Shown here in pieces: positions 1 through 14,000 of a stretch of 64,000 nt of DNA. Source of the DNA: Platycnemis pennipes (taxonomy: Eukaryota; Arthropoda; Insecta; Odonata; Platycnemididae); contig OW121856.1 in the NCBI GenBank assembly GCA_933228895.1, positions 18,059,805 through 18,123,804 of the forward strand, given 5' to 3'. Numbering within the stretch: position 1 is the first letter of the stretch; each line of letters starts with the position of its first letter. The notes under the pieces are model-generated. The model did no database searches and was not told the DNA's origin. It saw nothing but the letters and a program-made list of their open reading frames with translations. The position numbers and the translations under genes are program-made.

Positions 1-44
1 ATAATACTATCGGTATCGGCCACCAGTGGCCGAATCTCGAATGT

Positions 45-190
45 CTCATGAGACATCTCAGAGACCATTTTTTTGGACATAGTGACATCTCGGAGAAGTC
101 TCAGAGATGTCTCCGTAGGTCTCAAGAACATCTCTGAGACATCACATGTGATATTTGAGATGTCTCAGAGATGTATCCGAGACATATTCC
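45..190. repeat. GAGACATCTC-type inverted repeat cluster
   Basis: The motif gagacatctcagagac and its reverse complement recur at least five times in about 145 bp, including the near palindrome atgtctcatgagacat near 46-61. The pattern resembles the end or subterminal part of a hAT-like or foldback DNA element. No partner end or target duplication was found, so the family is not assigned. Confidence 0.4.
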
Positions 191-1629
191 TGCTATGTGG
201 GCTGTTATCGAGGTATTGGTTTGGTATCAGAAAAAGTGGTATCGGTACAAGTCTAAATATTATATTACCTACTGATTACGAGTACCTATCTATAATGTTT
301 AAAAAAGCCATTTCAGGTGATCTATTCTACCATAGCATCACAGAAAGGATAATGCTGCATACATATTTACTGGAACGGAGTATTTACGGGAAATCCAGAT
401 TTATAAACACAGATTTAACTTTTATCATATTGAGATCCAACACTAGTAGTAATAAGAGAAATAGAGCATTCTCAGTACACAGTAATACTGTCTGACAAAA
501 GGACATCGATAAAGCCAGAGAATATGAAGACACTAATGGAACTCTATTTTTGTGAATAAATTCAATTTTACTTGTTTGCAGAAATGTGATAAAGAACCAA
601 TAATTTATTTTCCTTTCTTTTGTTGTATTACTCAAACAAGCCTTGATGACCTTTTTCTTTAATACTACATAAAAATATACATAAATATCACTTCATGTGA
701 ACGTTTTATTCTGTTTAACAGTATTTCCAAATAAACATTTTTTTCGCCGAAATTTCATCTTTTTACCACTCTTTGTGATGAAATCCACTATTTATTCACC
801 AAATTCAGGAATTTTATTCTCCATTTTTCATCAGCTTTAACTATAAATAAACTTTATGGAGGCTCAGAAGGCTGGGATACCGTCAGGAGGTCCTTCATGA
901 AAAGGTCTTCAAACACTTACTGCCTAATCCATGCATAGTGATTTTTGAGGACTAGATGGGAAACTGCATGTGGTACAAACGAAGAAATGTCCCCCTGCCC
1001 CTTGCCTTTGGGCTTAACCCTTTCTGGTCCTGCAACACCAAATGGAACATGTTGCTTTATTGCTTGAAGTATCCATTCAAAGCACCCGCTGACTTTATGT
1101 GGTTTCATCTGCTTTGGTACATGATTCCATCACAAGGTTACCCAACCTACCGTAGACCACAAATTAATATCTTCAACTTTTGCTGAAGATTTCTATACTT
1201 GTGCTCCTAATAAATTCCTATACTAATTTTTTCTTAATCTCACTGAAAATTTGCTCTGGAATGGGTTAATTCTAAAGTTATATGCTCACCAGTAAGACAA
1301 ACCAATTAGCTTCCGCTCTCAATATGCTGCCGTGTCTCACACACTGGTAAGATCAGGGATGGAATGAGTGGACCCAGGGGGTGGTTTGGGTGGGGGGTAA
1401 AGTGGGAGGGGAGAAGGTTAATGTTTGATGAGCTTATGTATACAGTGGTCAGCTGAATCAATTTCCGAGAAAATAAAATTTCTCCTGAGAGCAGTCCAAG
1501 GTGAAGTGTCAAGGTTTCCTTTTAAATCACCGAATCTAAAGTTATACATATTTGTTTCCACATAGTGTAGATTACTCCTTGCCATTTAATTGTAATATTT
1601 AGACTAAAATTCAGTCACTAAGCCTCTTT

Positions 1630-1716
1630 AAATATGATAGGTAGTGCATGTATGGTGAAGCTTCAACTTCCTGCCACACACCTTTACTGTGGATTGCAGG
1701 ATATTAAGTAGATGTA
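1630..1716 (+). repeat. LINE-A 3' tail, copy 1
   Basis: Contains the diagnostic end of the CR1/jockey-like LINE that is seen more completely at 47,185-48,296. It has a gtagtgcatg block, a cttcaacttcctgccacacacc block, then gtggattgcagg and a final gtagatgtag. Short and 5' truncated. Confidence 0.6.
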
Positions 1717-1852
1717 GACCTTCTGGTTGATAACTGTGGTGGCATTGTATATGCAGCATTCAGCCAGCCTGGAAACCCAAGCTATCACCAGCATGGAATT
1801 CCCAATTGCATCACGTTTTCCCACTAATGCCAATGTTTCTTTAATTCTGCAG

Positions 1853-2064
1853 ACGTCAACTGGGGCTCGTCCACTCAGGCGCAGACCTACAAGAACGCCC
1901 TCACATCCACGCTTCGGCTCTCAAACATCGGCGACCATGTGAAGAACTTCCGTCCGCAGGTGCTGCTGCTGGCCGGTCAGCCGGCGGAAAGACCGCCTCT
2001 CCTCGACATGTTCAACCTTGTCACCAAGAACCTCTCACTGCTCATCTGCGCGGACATCTCCCAG
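1853..2064 (+). CDS. NKCC: NKCC exon a (start of C-terminal domain)
   Basis: The exon follows ctgcag and ends before gtgaca. It enters with two bases of a split codon and leaves in phase 0, giving 70 full codons. It reads [16 protein letters not shown], then [16 protein letters not shown] and [16 protein letters not shown]. This is the conserved beginning of the SLC12 cytoplasmic domain just after the last membrane helix. Its high GC and CpG content stands out against the AT-rich introns. Confidence 0.95.
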
Positions 2065-5000
2065 GTGACACCTCCACTCTGCCCGGCATCCCCACATACT
2101 GAACTATCCTAGACCAAAAGCGATGTCGTCCTATTCATGAGGCATTTGCATAGAATGACTCACTCAAGCCAATAACATGAATAGACCGACGTCTTGCTAT
2201 ACTTTTTTCAATTGCACTAGACTAAGAGAGCACAATAGGCAGAATAGCAAAGGGTTAGGTAGGTAAATAATTTCTAGAGTTCTCTGAAGTGTATGATACA
2301 TGTTTAAGTAGTGCTAACACATGCATGATAGGGAAATGCAGATAAATATATTTAGGATTATGTTTTCTAACCAGTAATCAATTCATTAATGTGTAGTTAC
2401 AAACCACCTAGTTGCAGGTGACTTATATCCATAGCTGGGCAGAAAAGCGTTAATCCGTTAATCGTTAATTAACGAAGTTAAATTGGTGGTTTCAGGCGTA
2501 ACTTGGTGAAATCTCATCGTTAATTAAAACACAGTGATCTGTGTTTTAATTAACGAAGTTAACATATTGTTAATGATTTAACTTTTAAGTTAAATCCAAA
2601 AACTATTAACGGTCTTATTAACTTCCGTTAACTTTTAATTCCGTTAATTTAAGTGCGTTACTTTTGTTCAGAGCCATCTGGATTGCCATGTAATAACGTG
2701 GTGAAGGAGTTGTGTTGGGAATGCAATCTAGAGAACTCAGTGTTTGTACTGCAATCAGACTTTTGCATAACTTTTCAGAAAAAATTTACACAGTCAAGGC
2801 TCACGTTACCACCGTAAGCAATATTAAACAAGACATGAAGAGAACGCATCCATCTAAATACGTTCAATTTGAAGAAAAAGTAAAGGCAGGATCAACTCGC
2901 GGGAAAACGAAAACCAAGTCTAAGGCTTCTTCAAGAGCTGTGGATTCTTCTTATGTCAATAGGACTGGCAATTGTTTTTTCACCATCTAATGGCAAAAAT
3001 ACTACGCCAGCAAAATTGGTGAATCGTTTGGTATCGCAGCTACCAGGAGCGGCGTATCCCAAGGTTTCTATTTCCACAATCAAATACAAACAGCGTCAGA
3101 TCCAACTTTACTAACAGAAACGGTATATTACTATGACACTCCATACCTCATGTGTATAAGTCTACATTACCTAAGTTATACTGTTTATTAAGTATTTTTG
3201 ACCATGAAATTCTTATAACGTTCATTGACGTTAAAAATACCTAAATGTTAAGAGACATATAATTCAAAATTGCCTACAATTTCATATAGATTTTTAACTT
3301 TAACTGATAACTTTAACTCACGTTAAATTTTCATCAAGACAACGATTTAACGATTAAGGAAGTTAACTTTTTGAGTACCTTTTAATACATTAACAAAGTT
3401 AATTTTTGGATTAACTTTGCCCAGCTATGCTTATATCTAACATCTCTCCATAAAGTAGTAGCATTATAGTTCCTATTTTTGCATGTAAGTAGTTCACGTT
3501 TGGTGATCTTCACCCCCTGCCACACACCCTTGTTGTGGCTAGCAGGAATATGTTGTTGTAGATTATTTTATATTAGAGTATTAGTGAGAGTGGATGAAGC
3601 TTTAAAACAACTTTTTTTCACAACAAAATGTCTTTCTTACCTCTGATATGTTGGATTAAAAAACTCATTTTTATTGGTTATGCATGGTTAGCACTGCACG
3701 GTATCTCTTAGTTACCTGGCTGCATGGTTTCGTAGCTCTTAGTTTCATATAAATAGTGCATGATTGGCCTTCACCCCCTAGCACATACCTTCACGGTGGC
3801 TCGTAGGGTATCACACAGATGTAGCTGTAGATTGAAAATGTAATTCTTACAAGATGTTAGTAACCGATCCACCTTAGTGAGGAAATTATTAAGTACATAT
3901 ATAAGTAAAACAGTGAGAGTTCGGCACCGCTTTTGGCTCATGGAACCTTCTTAACAACAAGGCATCGCCCACCGTAGAGTAAGTTAGAGGAATACCCTTG
4001 AGCTAAAATGTGCAATGTGTTTTGCACTAGTTCATGAAGCAATGCTTATACCAATGTCTCAATGGACATCGATTCCACAGTTTTGCATCCAAAATTGAAC
4101 ATCGCACCACCAATTTCTCACAGTATACGTTTTTCTCAAACGTCGGAATGGATGGGATTTGACTCAAAAGTCTGAGAATGGAAAAAAACGAATCAATAAT
4201 AGGACGAGGTGCAGAAAGATACTCGCTCAGTTGCCCAGGAATCAAGAAATCACTTGCGTGAAATCAATGGCGTCAGTCTCAAGTCTGTGGAATTTCACGA
4301 TCGATAAATGTCAGATACTTTGTTAAAAATCCACATATTTCTCTAGGAAACCAAATACCAACTGTCTGTGGCTTTGTGCATCGAATAGTAGGTATATTTC
4401 AGCCGATGTGATAAAAAAATACTTTCGAGTAGTCTGTTGTGCATGATGCATGTATTAACAACCAACCCCTTAATTACTATGTAGATACTAACAATCTAGT
4501 TGCATGAGACCCTTTAAGTAGCTTGTTTGCATGTCAATAGTGCATGCTTGGTGATCTTCACCCCGTCACACACCCTTGCGGTGGCTTGCAAGGTATCGTG
4601 TAGATGTATATAGATGTGTCACATACGGAAAAGACTAATCCTCTCACCTAGCAACATTGTCCCACTCTTTTGTTGGTTCAACAACCATAAACGACCAATG
4701 AAACAGGGATCGCTTACCGAGACAATAATGTAGCATTCTTCGCATCAGCATTGAGACAGTCAGGCATCCAATCTGCAAAGTACTGCAGAATCACTGCCCA
4801 TGGAGATGATAAGATGCAGAAGGAAGGAACTCCTTAAGACCCTCAAATGCATGTCACGGTAGACTTCACTCCATCAAGCCTGAATCCATGACTTTCTACA
4901 GGTGCGAATACCTATGAACACACGACAATATGTTAGATTCATCATTCTCAATCTCATACCAACATGTCAAAAAATATTCTTAAGTATTTTGACCTGAACC

Positions 5001-8000
5001 ATAAAATACAGCTTTGGCGTTAAGAGCAGAATCAAGGAGGGGCTTCAGGCATAACCTCCCTCCTACAAAGATTGTTGAACAGCTAAAATAGGGTCCTTTA
5101 CTGTATTTTTTATTGCCAAATCTGATAGAGTTTGTAAAATAAAAAGATCTGTATGGTTCCATTCTTCGATCCGTCAATTATTTCTCAGGTTATGAGAGGT
5201 GAAAAACTGATGATTTTAACACTTGCGGAAAAATGGGCATGCTATGTCATCCACTTTGTTCAACCACAACTGAGAGTGTGATGTTTCTTTGCCTTATCAC
5301 AACTCTTAAATAAATTCCAAGATAATATTTTCAGTGATGACATTAAAAATATTTTGCGAGCCCCAACTTACTATGGTAGACTGGACCATAATCACAAAAT
5401 TAGAGAAATTGATTGCCAAACTGACAGATTTAAAATATCCTTTTTCCTCATACTATTAGGGATATGAATAGCAGTAAATATATCCAATACAAGTGTATCA
5501 ATGAATAGCATAGGTACATAATAGCATGTTGGTATAAGGACTTTAACCTAACCCAACTAACAGCATGTTTTTGTAGGCACAGCTTTACGTGAAAAAAGTG
5601 ACTTGGGAATGATGCAAGCCTGTAAAGGCACGACTGCTTTGCTATTTTTATCTTTTTTTAAATAGTGAAGTTTAGACTAGTATATTATTACTAATTTTTA
5701 TGCATGATTTATGTGGTGCTGGTTTGGTGAGAATTCACCCTCTGCCACACACCTTAATGGTGGCTAGCATGGTATTTTGTAGATGTAGATATAGTTATCA
5801 TAACGTCACTTTGAAAATCTTGCTGATGTAAAATAATTAATGCTGAAGTAAACGAGAAAAAAATTATATATGTACTTCATTAATTTTCTGTACGTCTTTA
5901 GGTTACTTCATAAATACCCTTCAATCCTGCGTGCACATAATATTTTGGTCTACATAATCGCATTCCTTCTCTCTTTCCATGGGGGCAGAACCGTCTATCC
6001 TCCCGAGGAAAGGGTGCCAGGCAGCGGAGGGCCGCTGAGTGGCTCAAGCAACACAAAGTGAAGGCCTTCTACTCGGTCGTCGATGGCCTGGGCTTCGAGG
6101 AGGGTGCACAGGCCCTCATCCAGGCCTCTGGAGTGGGCAAACTCCGTCCCAACGTCCTTGCCATGGGATACAAGTCCACGTGGCAATTCTGTCCTCGCTC
6201 CGAACTCGCTGCCTACTTCAACACACTCCAGTAAGTGACCGCTTCCTCCTGAGGCAATGATACGCAGCATAATACTTTCTCATCACGTCTACAAATTAAC
6301 GTAACGCAATAGAGTTACGTAAGAAAAAATATTGCTCTGAAATTTCGTACCGCATTACGTTTCTCAGCTTCAAAGAGAAAAATTTATAAGTGATCAGTTA
6401 AATATTTATGATAAATACATTATTCTGTTATGCAAAACTACTCAAATATGGGGAGGTAGAGATACAAATTATTTTCACTACTTGACGAAGGGCTGATGTT
6501 CAAAGGGTTGAAAAATTCTTGACAGTCAGTTTGTAAATTATTCCATAAAAAAGCAATCCCCACAAACAAAATATGATTATCATTCCAATTTTTAGATGAA
6601 TTCTTTAAATGATGCATGCAAAAATAAACTAAAAAAGGTATGCTTAACGAATAGATGTAGATGTAGATATAATTCTCATATATTGCATACACGTATTTAA
6701 TCCAACTTCCCAATCAATGCATGAAATATCCAAGGACTCGATTAGAAAAAAAAAACACGGAACCTGCACATTTTGGAAAACCTGATCATCAAATAGCTTG
6801 AAGAAGGAAAGTGGAGAGGCACAGAGAGAGAAAGAGAAAACCAACTTCCTTCCAAAATCTACAAAAAAGCATACAAGTTGTGTATATGAGATCATTCAGT
6901 GGCACTTTTTACTTTGGTGCGAGCTCTTTGTATTTGAGTCAACAGCAGGAATCACAACCCACACTCTTCACAATGTCCCCAAGGCCCTGTAATATCCTGC
7001 AGACTGAAGCTTTGAATGAGAAGCATCATGCAAACTGCATCCAAAAGCAATAAATTGAATACTGAATGAGCCGTTGCTGTAAATCCAAGACTGAAGAAAG
7101 GAATGAGACTGTTTTTGCATCTTTGTTTGGTTTGCAGAGTACACTTTGGTTCGCTTTCATACATTCACAAGATATTAGCATCTTGTAACAAACCTAGAAA
7201 TCTCTTCAATATGCACAAGCAAAAATTCTATTCTTTACTCAAAACTCTGCATAAAAAATTTGTTTTGCTCTCACAAATAATAAAAAAATTGATGCATACT
7301 ATTCAGCATACATGCAATAATTATTACAAATATTTCAAAACTACCAATGCAATCAATGTCTTGAATGTGTAGCATATTTCACCCAAAGACAATATCAGTC
7401 ACCTTCGATAACAATTTTTTAAAATAAATATGGAAAACATTTGAGAGAACAAAAACTGACGTTCTGAAATCAAAGACTTCTGGTACTAGAATCCATGTAT
7501 TTTTACAGATGCAACAGGCAGATGTAAGGGACAGAACAATAATTCTTCCTGTTTTCCGCCAAATTTTTTGACTCTGGATGGCAATGGAATCAGATTCTGG
7601 AATTGAAACCAAAACCAAAATAAGTCTGCCTCACAATTAATTTAAGACCAGAAGGTTACTGCACCGATCGAGCACTTAAAAACTGGGTCTACTCCTGCTG
7701 ATTTTAAAGGCCTAAATACACCATCATGTTAGTAACAGTAGGTAGATGGCATAGTGCCCTGTTGATAATGTGACGGGCTACTGACCGAAGATCTCGGACT
7801 TGAATTCAGGAAAAGCATCAACGGACACGTCCAGCTACATCCATTGTACCAGACCTTACTGTGAGAGCCAAAGGCATCACAGGTAGTAGAACTAGTCCCC
7901 AATCCTACGGATGAATTGCTCATGCTATTGAACATGGTACTTGCTGACTGTAAGGCTGAAATACGGACATCAGAGCTGGGAGAACAGATATTAGGGAGCT

Positions 8001-11000
8001 GGGTTTGTGTAATTGTTAGAGTACTGGCCTCTTATCATGAGTTCATGATAAGAGGCCAGTTCGCGGTTCGAGTTCCAACAATGGAAGACTCTTCTCATTG
8101 GTTAACCGGTCCCTACTTGAGAGTTTCATGGGGAACATTCAGGTACAGCACTCTTTATTTGTCGGATGAAACGTCAACGAGGTATGAAGATATGTAGTTA
8201 CTTTCCTAGTGCCACCTAGGGTTTACAAGAAAGATTTAGTACCAAGAAAACCGCTTGGCCAGGGTATATCAGGAAATGTCCAAAGAAGGTTGTTGCGATG
8301 GCTAGAGTACTGGTTTCCCATCCTAAGGGCCTGGGTTTAACTCCCGGCACTTGCAGGTTTTTTATTAGTTTGTATACCAGTATCTCTCCCTACTTCCCTA
8401 GTATCTTATGAAGAGCATTCAAGTTCATTACTCCGTTCGTTAGATGGGCGTTAAGCCTTGTTCCATTTGGCACCTTTTGTTAAGAGCATACTAATGCCGA
8501 TTCTGGGTTTCCCTCCACTCTTCCTTCGTTCCTTGAAAACTCCTACCTATAATCAGTTACCCACCTATTCTCTCTGGTGCAAATTACTTTAGTTGTTGAT
8601 CTCCTCCCCAAAATATCAACCAACATTCTGAAGAGGCATATCCCTTGGATTCAAAACTGAAACCCACGGTCAAGAGCCCTAACAATTGGCAACCATGTCA
8701 CCATCATTTACAGCATTGTTGAATTATTCCCTGAAAATCAACCGAAAATAAATGGAGACAGTTCCAAACACACGTGAATAACCTCCCTTTGAAAGTCCCG
8801 CATCTAATCACTAGATATAAGCCACCTTAGGGGATGTGTTTGAAACCATCATGACAAACTCAAATAGGTAACCAAGGTGTCATGAGGTACCTACAGACAA
8901 GAAAGGTTCCAAAATTAGGCATATTTGAATCACTCATAATAATCTCAATCATTGGCTTTTACTTGACTTTTTCTCAACCATCACAAACATAGCGTCGCAA
9001 ATGAGAAAAAACCCAAGTAAAAACCAATGATTGAGTTTAATACGAGCCTTTCAAATGCCTAAATTTGCAAACCACTCGCGTTTGTACCACGTGACTCCTT
9101 GGTATCATATTCGAGGTAATCTTGACGGTAACAGACACAACCCCCCGGTCCTTTCTCCCTGATGGGAGTTGGACCCGAAATCTGCATCCCTAACTGTTCT
9201 TCTCGTGGCCCTCCTGCAGCGACGCCTTCGACAACCGGCTGGGGGTGGCCATCCTCCGCGTGTCCACCGGCCTCGACTACTCCCAAGTGACCACGGGTAA
9301 CCACCACGCACACGATGACCACACAGACCACCAGTCCGCCTCGACGCCAGATCTGCGTTCGCAAGGCAGCAGCCCCCTGGGGGCCCGCAGGGTCGATGGG
9401 GGCCCACCCAGGCCTCATCTGCTGCACCTTGACTCCATGGGCAGCCTGGACACGCTCGACAGATATGACTCAGACTCGTCGCTGCACACCAGTGGTGAGT
9501 ACTTATGCTGTGAACTATCGGCTGCGGTATAAATTGTATAAAGAAACTCGATTCGGAGCATGCAGCAGCAATAAAATACATTGCAAGATAGAAAAAAACC
9601 ATGCAATAGGCAATGTCAAACAATTTGCATGGCAATAAGACTACATAATAATGTTTTTTCAAGAGGAAGTTCGCATTGAATTCAAATTCGCATACCATAC
9701 ACCTATAGCAGTGAATTCCCGGGGGCTCCCTTAGAATGGCATGTATCATTATAGTGCATTCTTTTCAATGTATCGTACATTATTATTTTTTCACAATGAT
9801 GCAATCACACATTATGGATGATCTGCTTGAAATTTAGAAAATTCAAATTCAGGATTATGTACATTAAGATTTTAGGAAATAAGGATTACATAACCTGATG
9901 GGAACTTTGAGGAAAATAATTGGTGTACTGGAGATGAAATAGTAAGCCAAACAGAATCGGAGTTAGATTTTGTGGAGTCAAGTGGATTTCTGTTTGGGAT
10001 ATATCCTCACTAAAAAGACAGCGCATTTCAGCAAGAGAAGCTTAATTTAAACATCTTGTATTCCATTACCATGGAAATCAGAACTGTTAAAAATTTACCT
10101 TAGAAAAAAATTCAAAGTGCTTAATTGAAACAATGAGCAAAATAATAGATAAAGGAATAATATATGTACCTAACTCAAATATTTGTACAACCAATTTCCT
10201 AGTCCAAATCACTACATTCTGATGGATTCACTTCCCTTCCTTATTTTCATACCAGATGGGATGTTTCTGGACCAATCTATCAAATTTCAACCATGAAATC
10301 CTATCCCTTAGTAATCACCTCCAACATTCTCTCAGGATAGCCTCAGTTATTGTAATACTTAGTGAGTGAGGGAAAATAATTATGGAACATAGTTATCTCA
10401 TATGTGTGAGGCTATGTTGATTCCTTCATCCTCACATATTCAATTCGAATTCACAAAGGAGTATCGGTTCAAGCTTCAAAGCTCAAAAATTGTCATCCCT
10501 CTCAGGTGGTTAGTGTATTTTAATTCCACATTTTAAATTTTTCATTGAAATATTTAGTCAATTATATGTGCCTGATTAATGGTATCTTCTATGGTATTCT
10601 TGAAAAAAATTATGATATCCACTCAGAAAATAACTTAGAAAAACTTTACATACACATACACACATGTATTACTTCCACATTATAACTGAAAGAACAGGGC
10701 AGTACTCATACTGCTTCTAGCATAAAATTTAATTCTAAATCAAGAGATAAATCGAGTAAAATTGGATAGTAATAACACAACTGTTTGAAGTCATTACAGC
10801 AAACAAAATGTTTGTTAATTTATGATGGTGAGGCAAGTCTTAGCACTGAGACTTGCTTCTCCAATCAGGCAACTGTGGTTCCCCAAAAGACCATCATTTG
10901 CCAATATATAGTGTTTTTTTTTAATACTTAAGCCATTAAAACAATGAACTAAAATCAACCCCTCCATTTGAACTCTGGATCTGGTTCAGTAGTATTGCCT

Positions 11001-14000
11001 ATTGTGATGAACTGTCTAGTTCATTGCTCCCACACCTTTGTAGTCTTGCATCCCACTTCCCATTCTAAGAAAAGCAACTCTCACCAAGGTACATATATAC
11101 AAAGAGAGGTCAATTTCAACACATGCTAGTAAATATACATGCACATATTTACGACATCCTCACATATGTTAAGCTTGGGGAGTTCATTCAGTTGTCTGGA
11201 GTCCCAACCAGTAGCTGAGATCCCACTACGCAGGATGTCTCCTACCAGTTGGGGTACACTGGTCTAATTCGCTTGAAACTGGTAATGATAAATTGGCAAT
11301 GATGAACTAATTTATGATGCAAGAATTAATATTTCTCGTGCACTCCTGGAAATAGGGTCCTTACCAGGCAGTGATGACCAAAGCAAAGACAGGAAAGCCA
11401 TAGATGCTGGGAACCCACATGACATCATTAAATCAAAGACCAAGGCAATGGCCAAGAAAATGTAAGTAAAAAGTATAAAAGTTGGAACCTTAATTGAAAA
11501 TGAGAAATCTCTAAGAATTTTGAATTCAATGAAACAAATGTCAATGTTCAACGATGTGTCTAAATGAAAAAAATTAAACACTAATTAATGAAAAAATTAT
11601 CTTTTCCTGAGTAAATAATTCTCATTTTTGACAACACAGGCTTCCATTAGACCAAAACATCACTCCAGAGATCTTAGAGCAGATGACGCAGTTCCAAAGA
11701 AAACAAAAAAGTGGAACAGTGGATGTATGGTGGCTCTATGATGATGGAGGTAAATGTTCAGTCATGCCATACCATCACATGGTGCAGTAGGGCTAGTTTT
11801 AGAAAGTCAATGCCATCATCTAAATCATTTTTAAAAGCTATGAGCAATTAAATGAGTAAAATATTCCCTAATTCCTAATATAATAGACTCTGTAGTCCTC
11901 CACAGGTTTATTTGGCAAATAAGCTGAGAAAATTACTTTTTCTATTAGTTTAGAAATGAATATTGACAATCTCCAGCATGTCAAGCATAATTAAGAGAGT
12001 ACAATTCCTTTCAACTTCAATAGAAGTCAAATATGAATAACCATCACAATTTCATACTTCCCTTCTAACATTCTAGTTCTTGCATGTTAAATTACAGAAC
12101 TTGGTTGTTCAGTTTTTAGCCATTTTTGGGGGCATATATTTACTGCAGTTTGTTACCTTCATTTTTTAGAAAAACAATTTCGGTAGCTATTTTCAGGAGC
12201 TCAATATCATGTTTATGGCCAAAAAAGATGCCCAGTACGTATATATTAAACCCAACTAAAGTATAGATGCTACTGCAATAAACCATGCAAGTAATGGCTT
12301 CATCTCTGGGTTCCACATTTTTCCCCATATAAGTAGATATATGTACTTATATGGGGAAAAACGTGGAACGCTTTAGAAAACGTTGCAGCGCTTCGACGCT
12401 GCGCTGCTGCCGTGCATCAGCAGCATTTTGTGTTTACAGGGTACATTTGTATACAGTTTTATCAACTTCCTTTCGCAGCTTTCTTAGAAAGAAAGCTTAC
12501 TGTGTTACCCAAAATGGAAATTTAAGGAGTCTATTTACTTTTTAAGTTCAAACACAAGGATTATATTTCTCTCAAATGAAAGAGATAAAGCTAATTTAAA
12601 AAATAAGATAGTAGCATTAGTATAAATTAATGAGAGGCTACCAAGCTAGATAGGTATTCATAAGTTATATGAAGTGCATCACCTAATAGACAAATTGTTT
12701 CTTTGAAGGCCTGACTCTACTCCTTCCGTACATCATTGCTACAAGGCACAACTGGTCTGAGTGCAACCTGAGGATATTTGCTCTGGCAAACAGTAGATTG
12801 GAACTGGAGGTTGAGGAAAGGAAGTGAGTATTAATCCTAGTGTGTTTGTATCATCAAATTTGTATGCCTAAGATTCAATTAACACACTCAATGCTGGCCT
12901 ATTTCATGAAAAAGTATTCATGTCCAAAATATTTTTTTTTTCTTTTATATGAATAAATACATTATTATAAATGCATTAAACATAAAATTTTTACCATATA
13001 ATAATAATTTTTTACTTATCAACGAACATAACGGGCCCTAATGCCTTGACATCAAGGCATCAACCTCCCAGGGTAACGAGGCATGCCTTGAATTCAAGGC
13101 ATCCAGATTGAGTGTGTTAACAATCAATTCCAAGGTCTTCTTTCATCATTGTGACAGCCAATATGAAAGATAGCTCCCTAATACTCTTTCACAGATTTTC
13201 CACAGAGAAAAAATCCACGTGGACCAGGATATGTAGAGATCGACAGGGGAAAATGATATCTTGGCAGCTTAATTGGTTAAAGCACCTGGCCGGAAATCAG
13301 GGCATTCTGGTTTCGTTTCCGTTTCAATGTGATATTTCTTCTCAGATAAATCTGCTATGGTACATGCCAGTAGGCTGATTTTCTTTTCCTGCATAATTGT
13401 CTAAAATATGACTAATTTATTTAATGGAAGAATATTATTCTTGCATAATTAATGAAAGGTTAGGTGAGAGAAAGGAGTGTCTCAAATTCACCCTAAATAA
13501 GGATAATCATAGGCAGATTTACTTTGTGGAACTGCAACTTGATTTAAATTTTGAGAATGATGTTGGTTAACGTTTAAACCGGCTGAGGCCAATAAATACA
13601 CATGCAAAAGCACATTTTTTTTATTTTAATCACAAGTAATATGAGATGCTTATCATCATTATCAATTACCTTTGCCTCTCCTTTCTATACTGAGGTAGGT
13701 ATATTAACATGGAAATAAACACTTTTTAATGCACATAAAAGGGTTTCCTTTCATTCTAATTCTCCCAAGCCAGTTACTATGATTAGCACTATGATTCACA
13801 GCAAATTAGCAACACCTATAGATATACGATGGCTCTATGCATAATAGGGGCATCCCATCTCAAGGTTCACACCTGCACAACAACCGCCCAGTAATTCTGA
13901 ACAATTGAAGTATACACAATATTGTGCAGTAAAAACACGATTTCGGCATGCTGAGAATGTGCATACATCGTTTGAGTGCCAATTTGAGTGTCAATTCACT

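Larger units (their letters stand above)
1..1852 (+). other. intron upstream of first visible NKCC exon
   Basis: AT-rich sequence with no exon that I can support. It precedes the acceptor ctgcag ending at 1852 and is therefore intron of the cotransporter gene whose earlier exons lie outside the window. It holds a short inverted-repeat patch near the start (45-190) and a LINE 3' tail (about 1630-1716). The open frames of 60-140 codons here have no recognisable domain. Confidence 0.6.
6231..9219 (+). other. NKCC intron with SINE copies
   Basis: No exon was seen in this 3-kb intron. It contains a possible LINE 3' end (about 6420-6676) and two tRNA-derived SINEs (about 7995-8545). The remaining sequence, 6680-7990 and 8550-9219, is AT-rich with nothing recognised. 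Confidence 0.6.
11750..12708 (+). other. NKCC intron with hairpin and DNA-element end
   Basis: Intron sequence without exons. It contains a long inverted repeat (12310-12369) and, directly after it, a fragment matching the right end of the 22,217-24,871 element (12370-12441). The rest is unremarkable. Confidence 0.6.

Noticed and set aside
5995..6270. 91-codon antisense frame over NKCC exon b
   Set aside because: Shadow of the coding strand, no family similarity recognised.
9105..9749. 214-codon antisense open frame over NKCC exon c
   Set aside because: It lies opposite a GC-rich verified exon, has no domain and ends in intron; a shadow frame.
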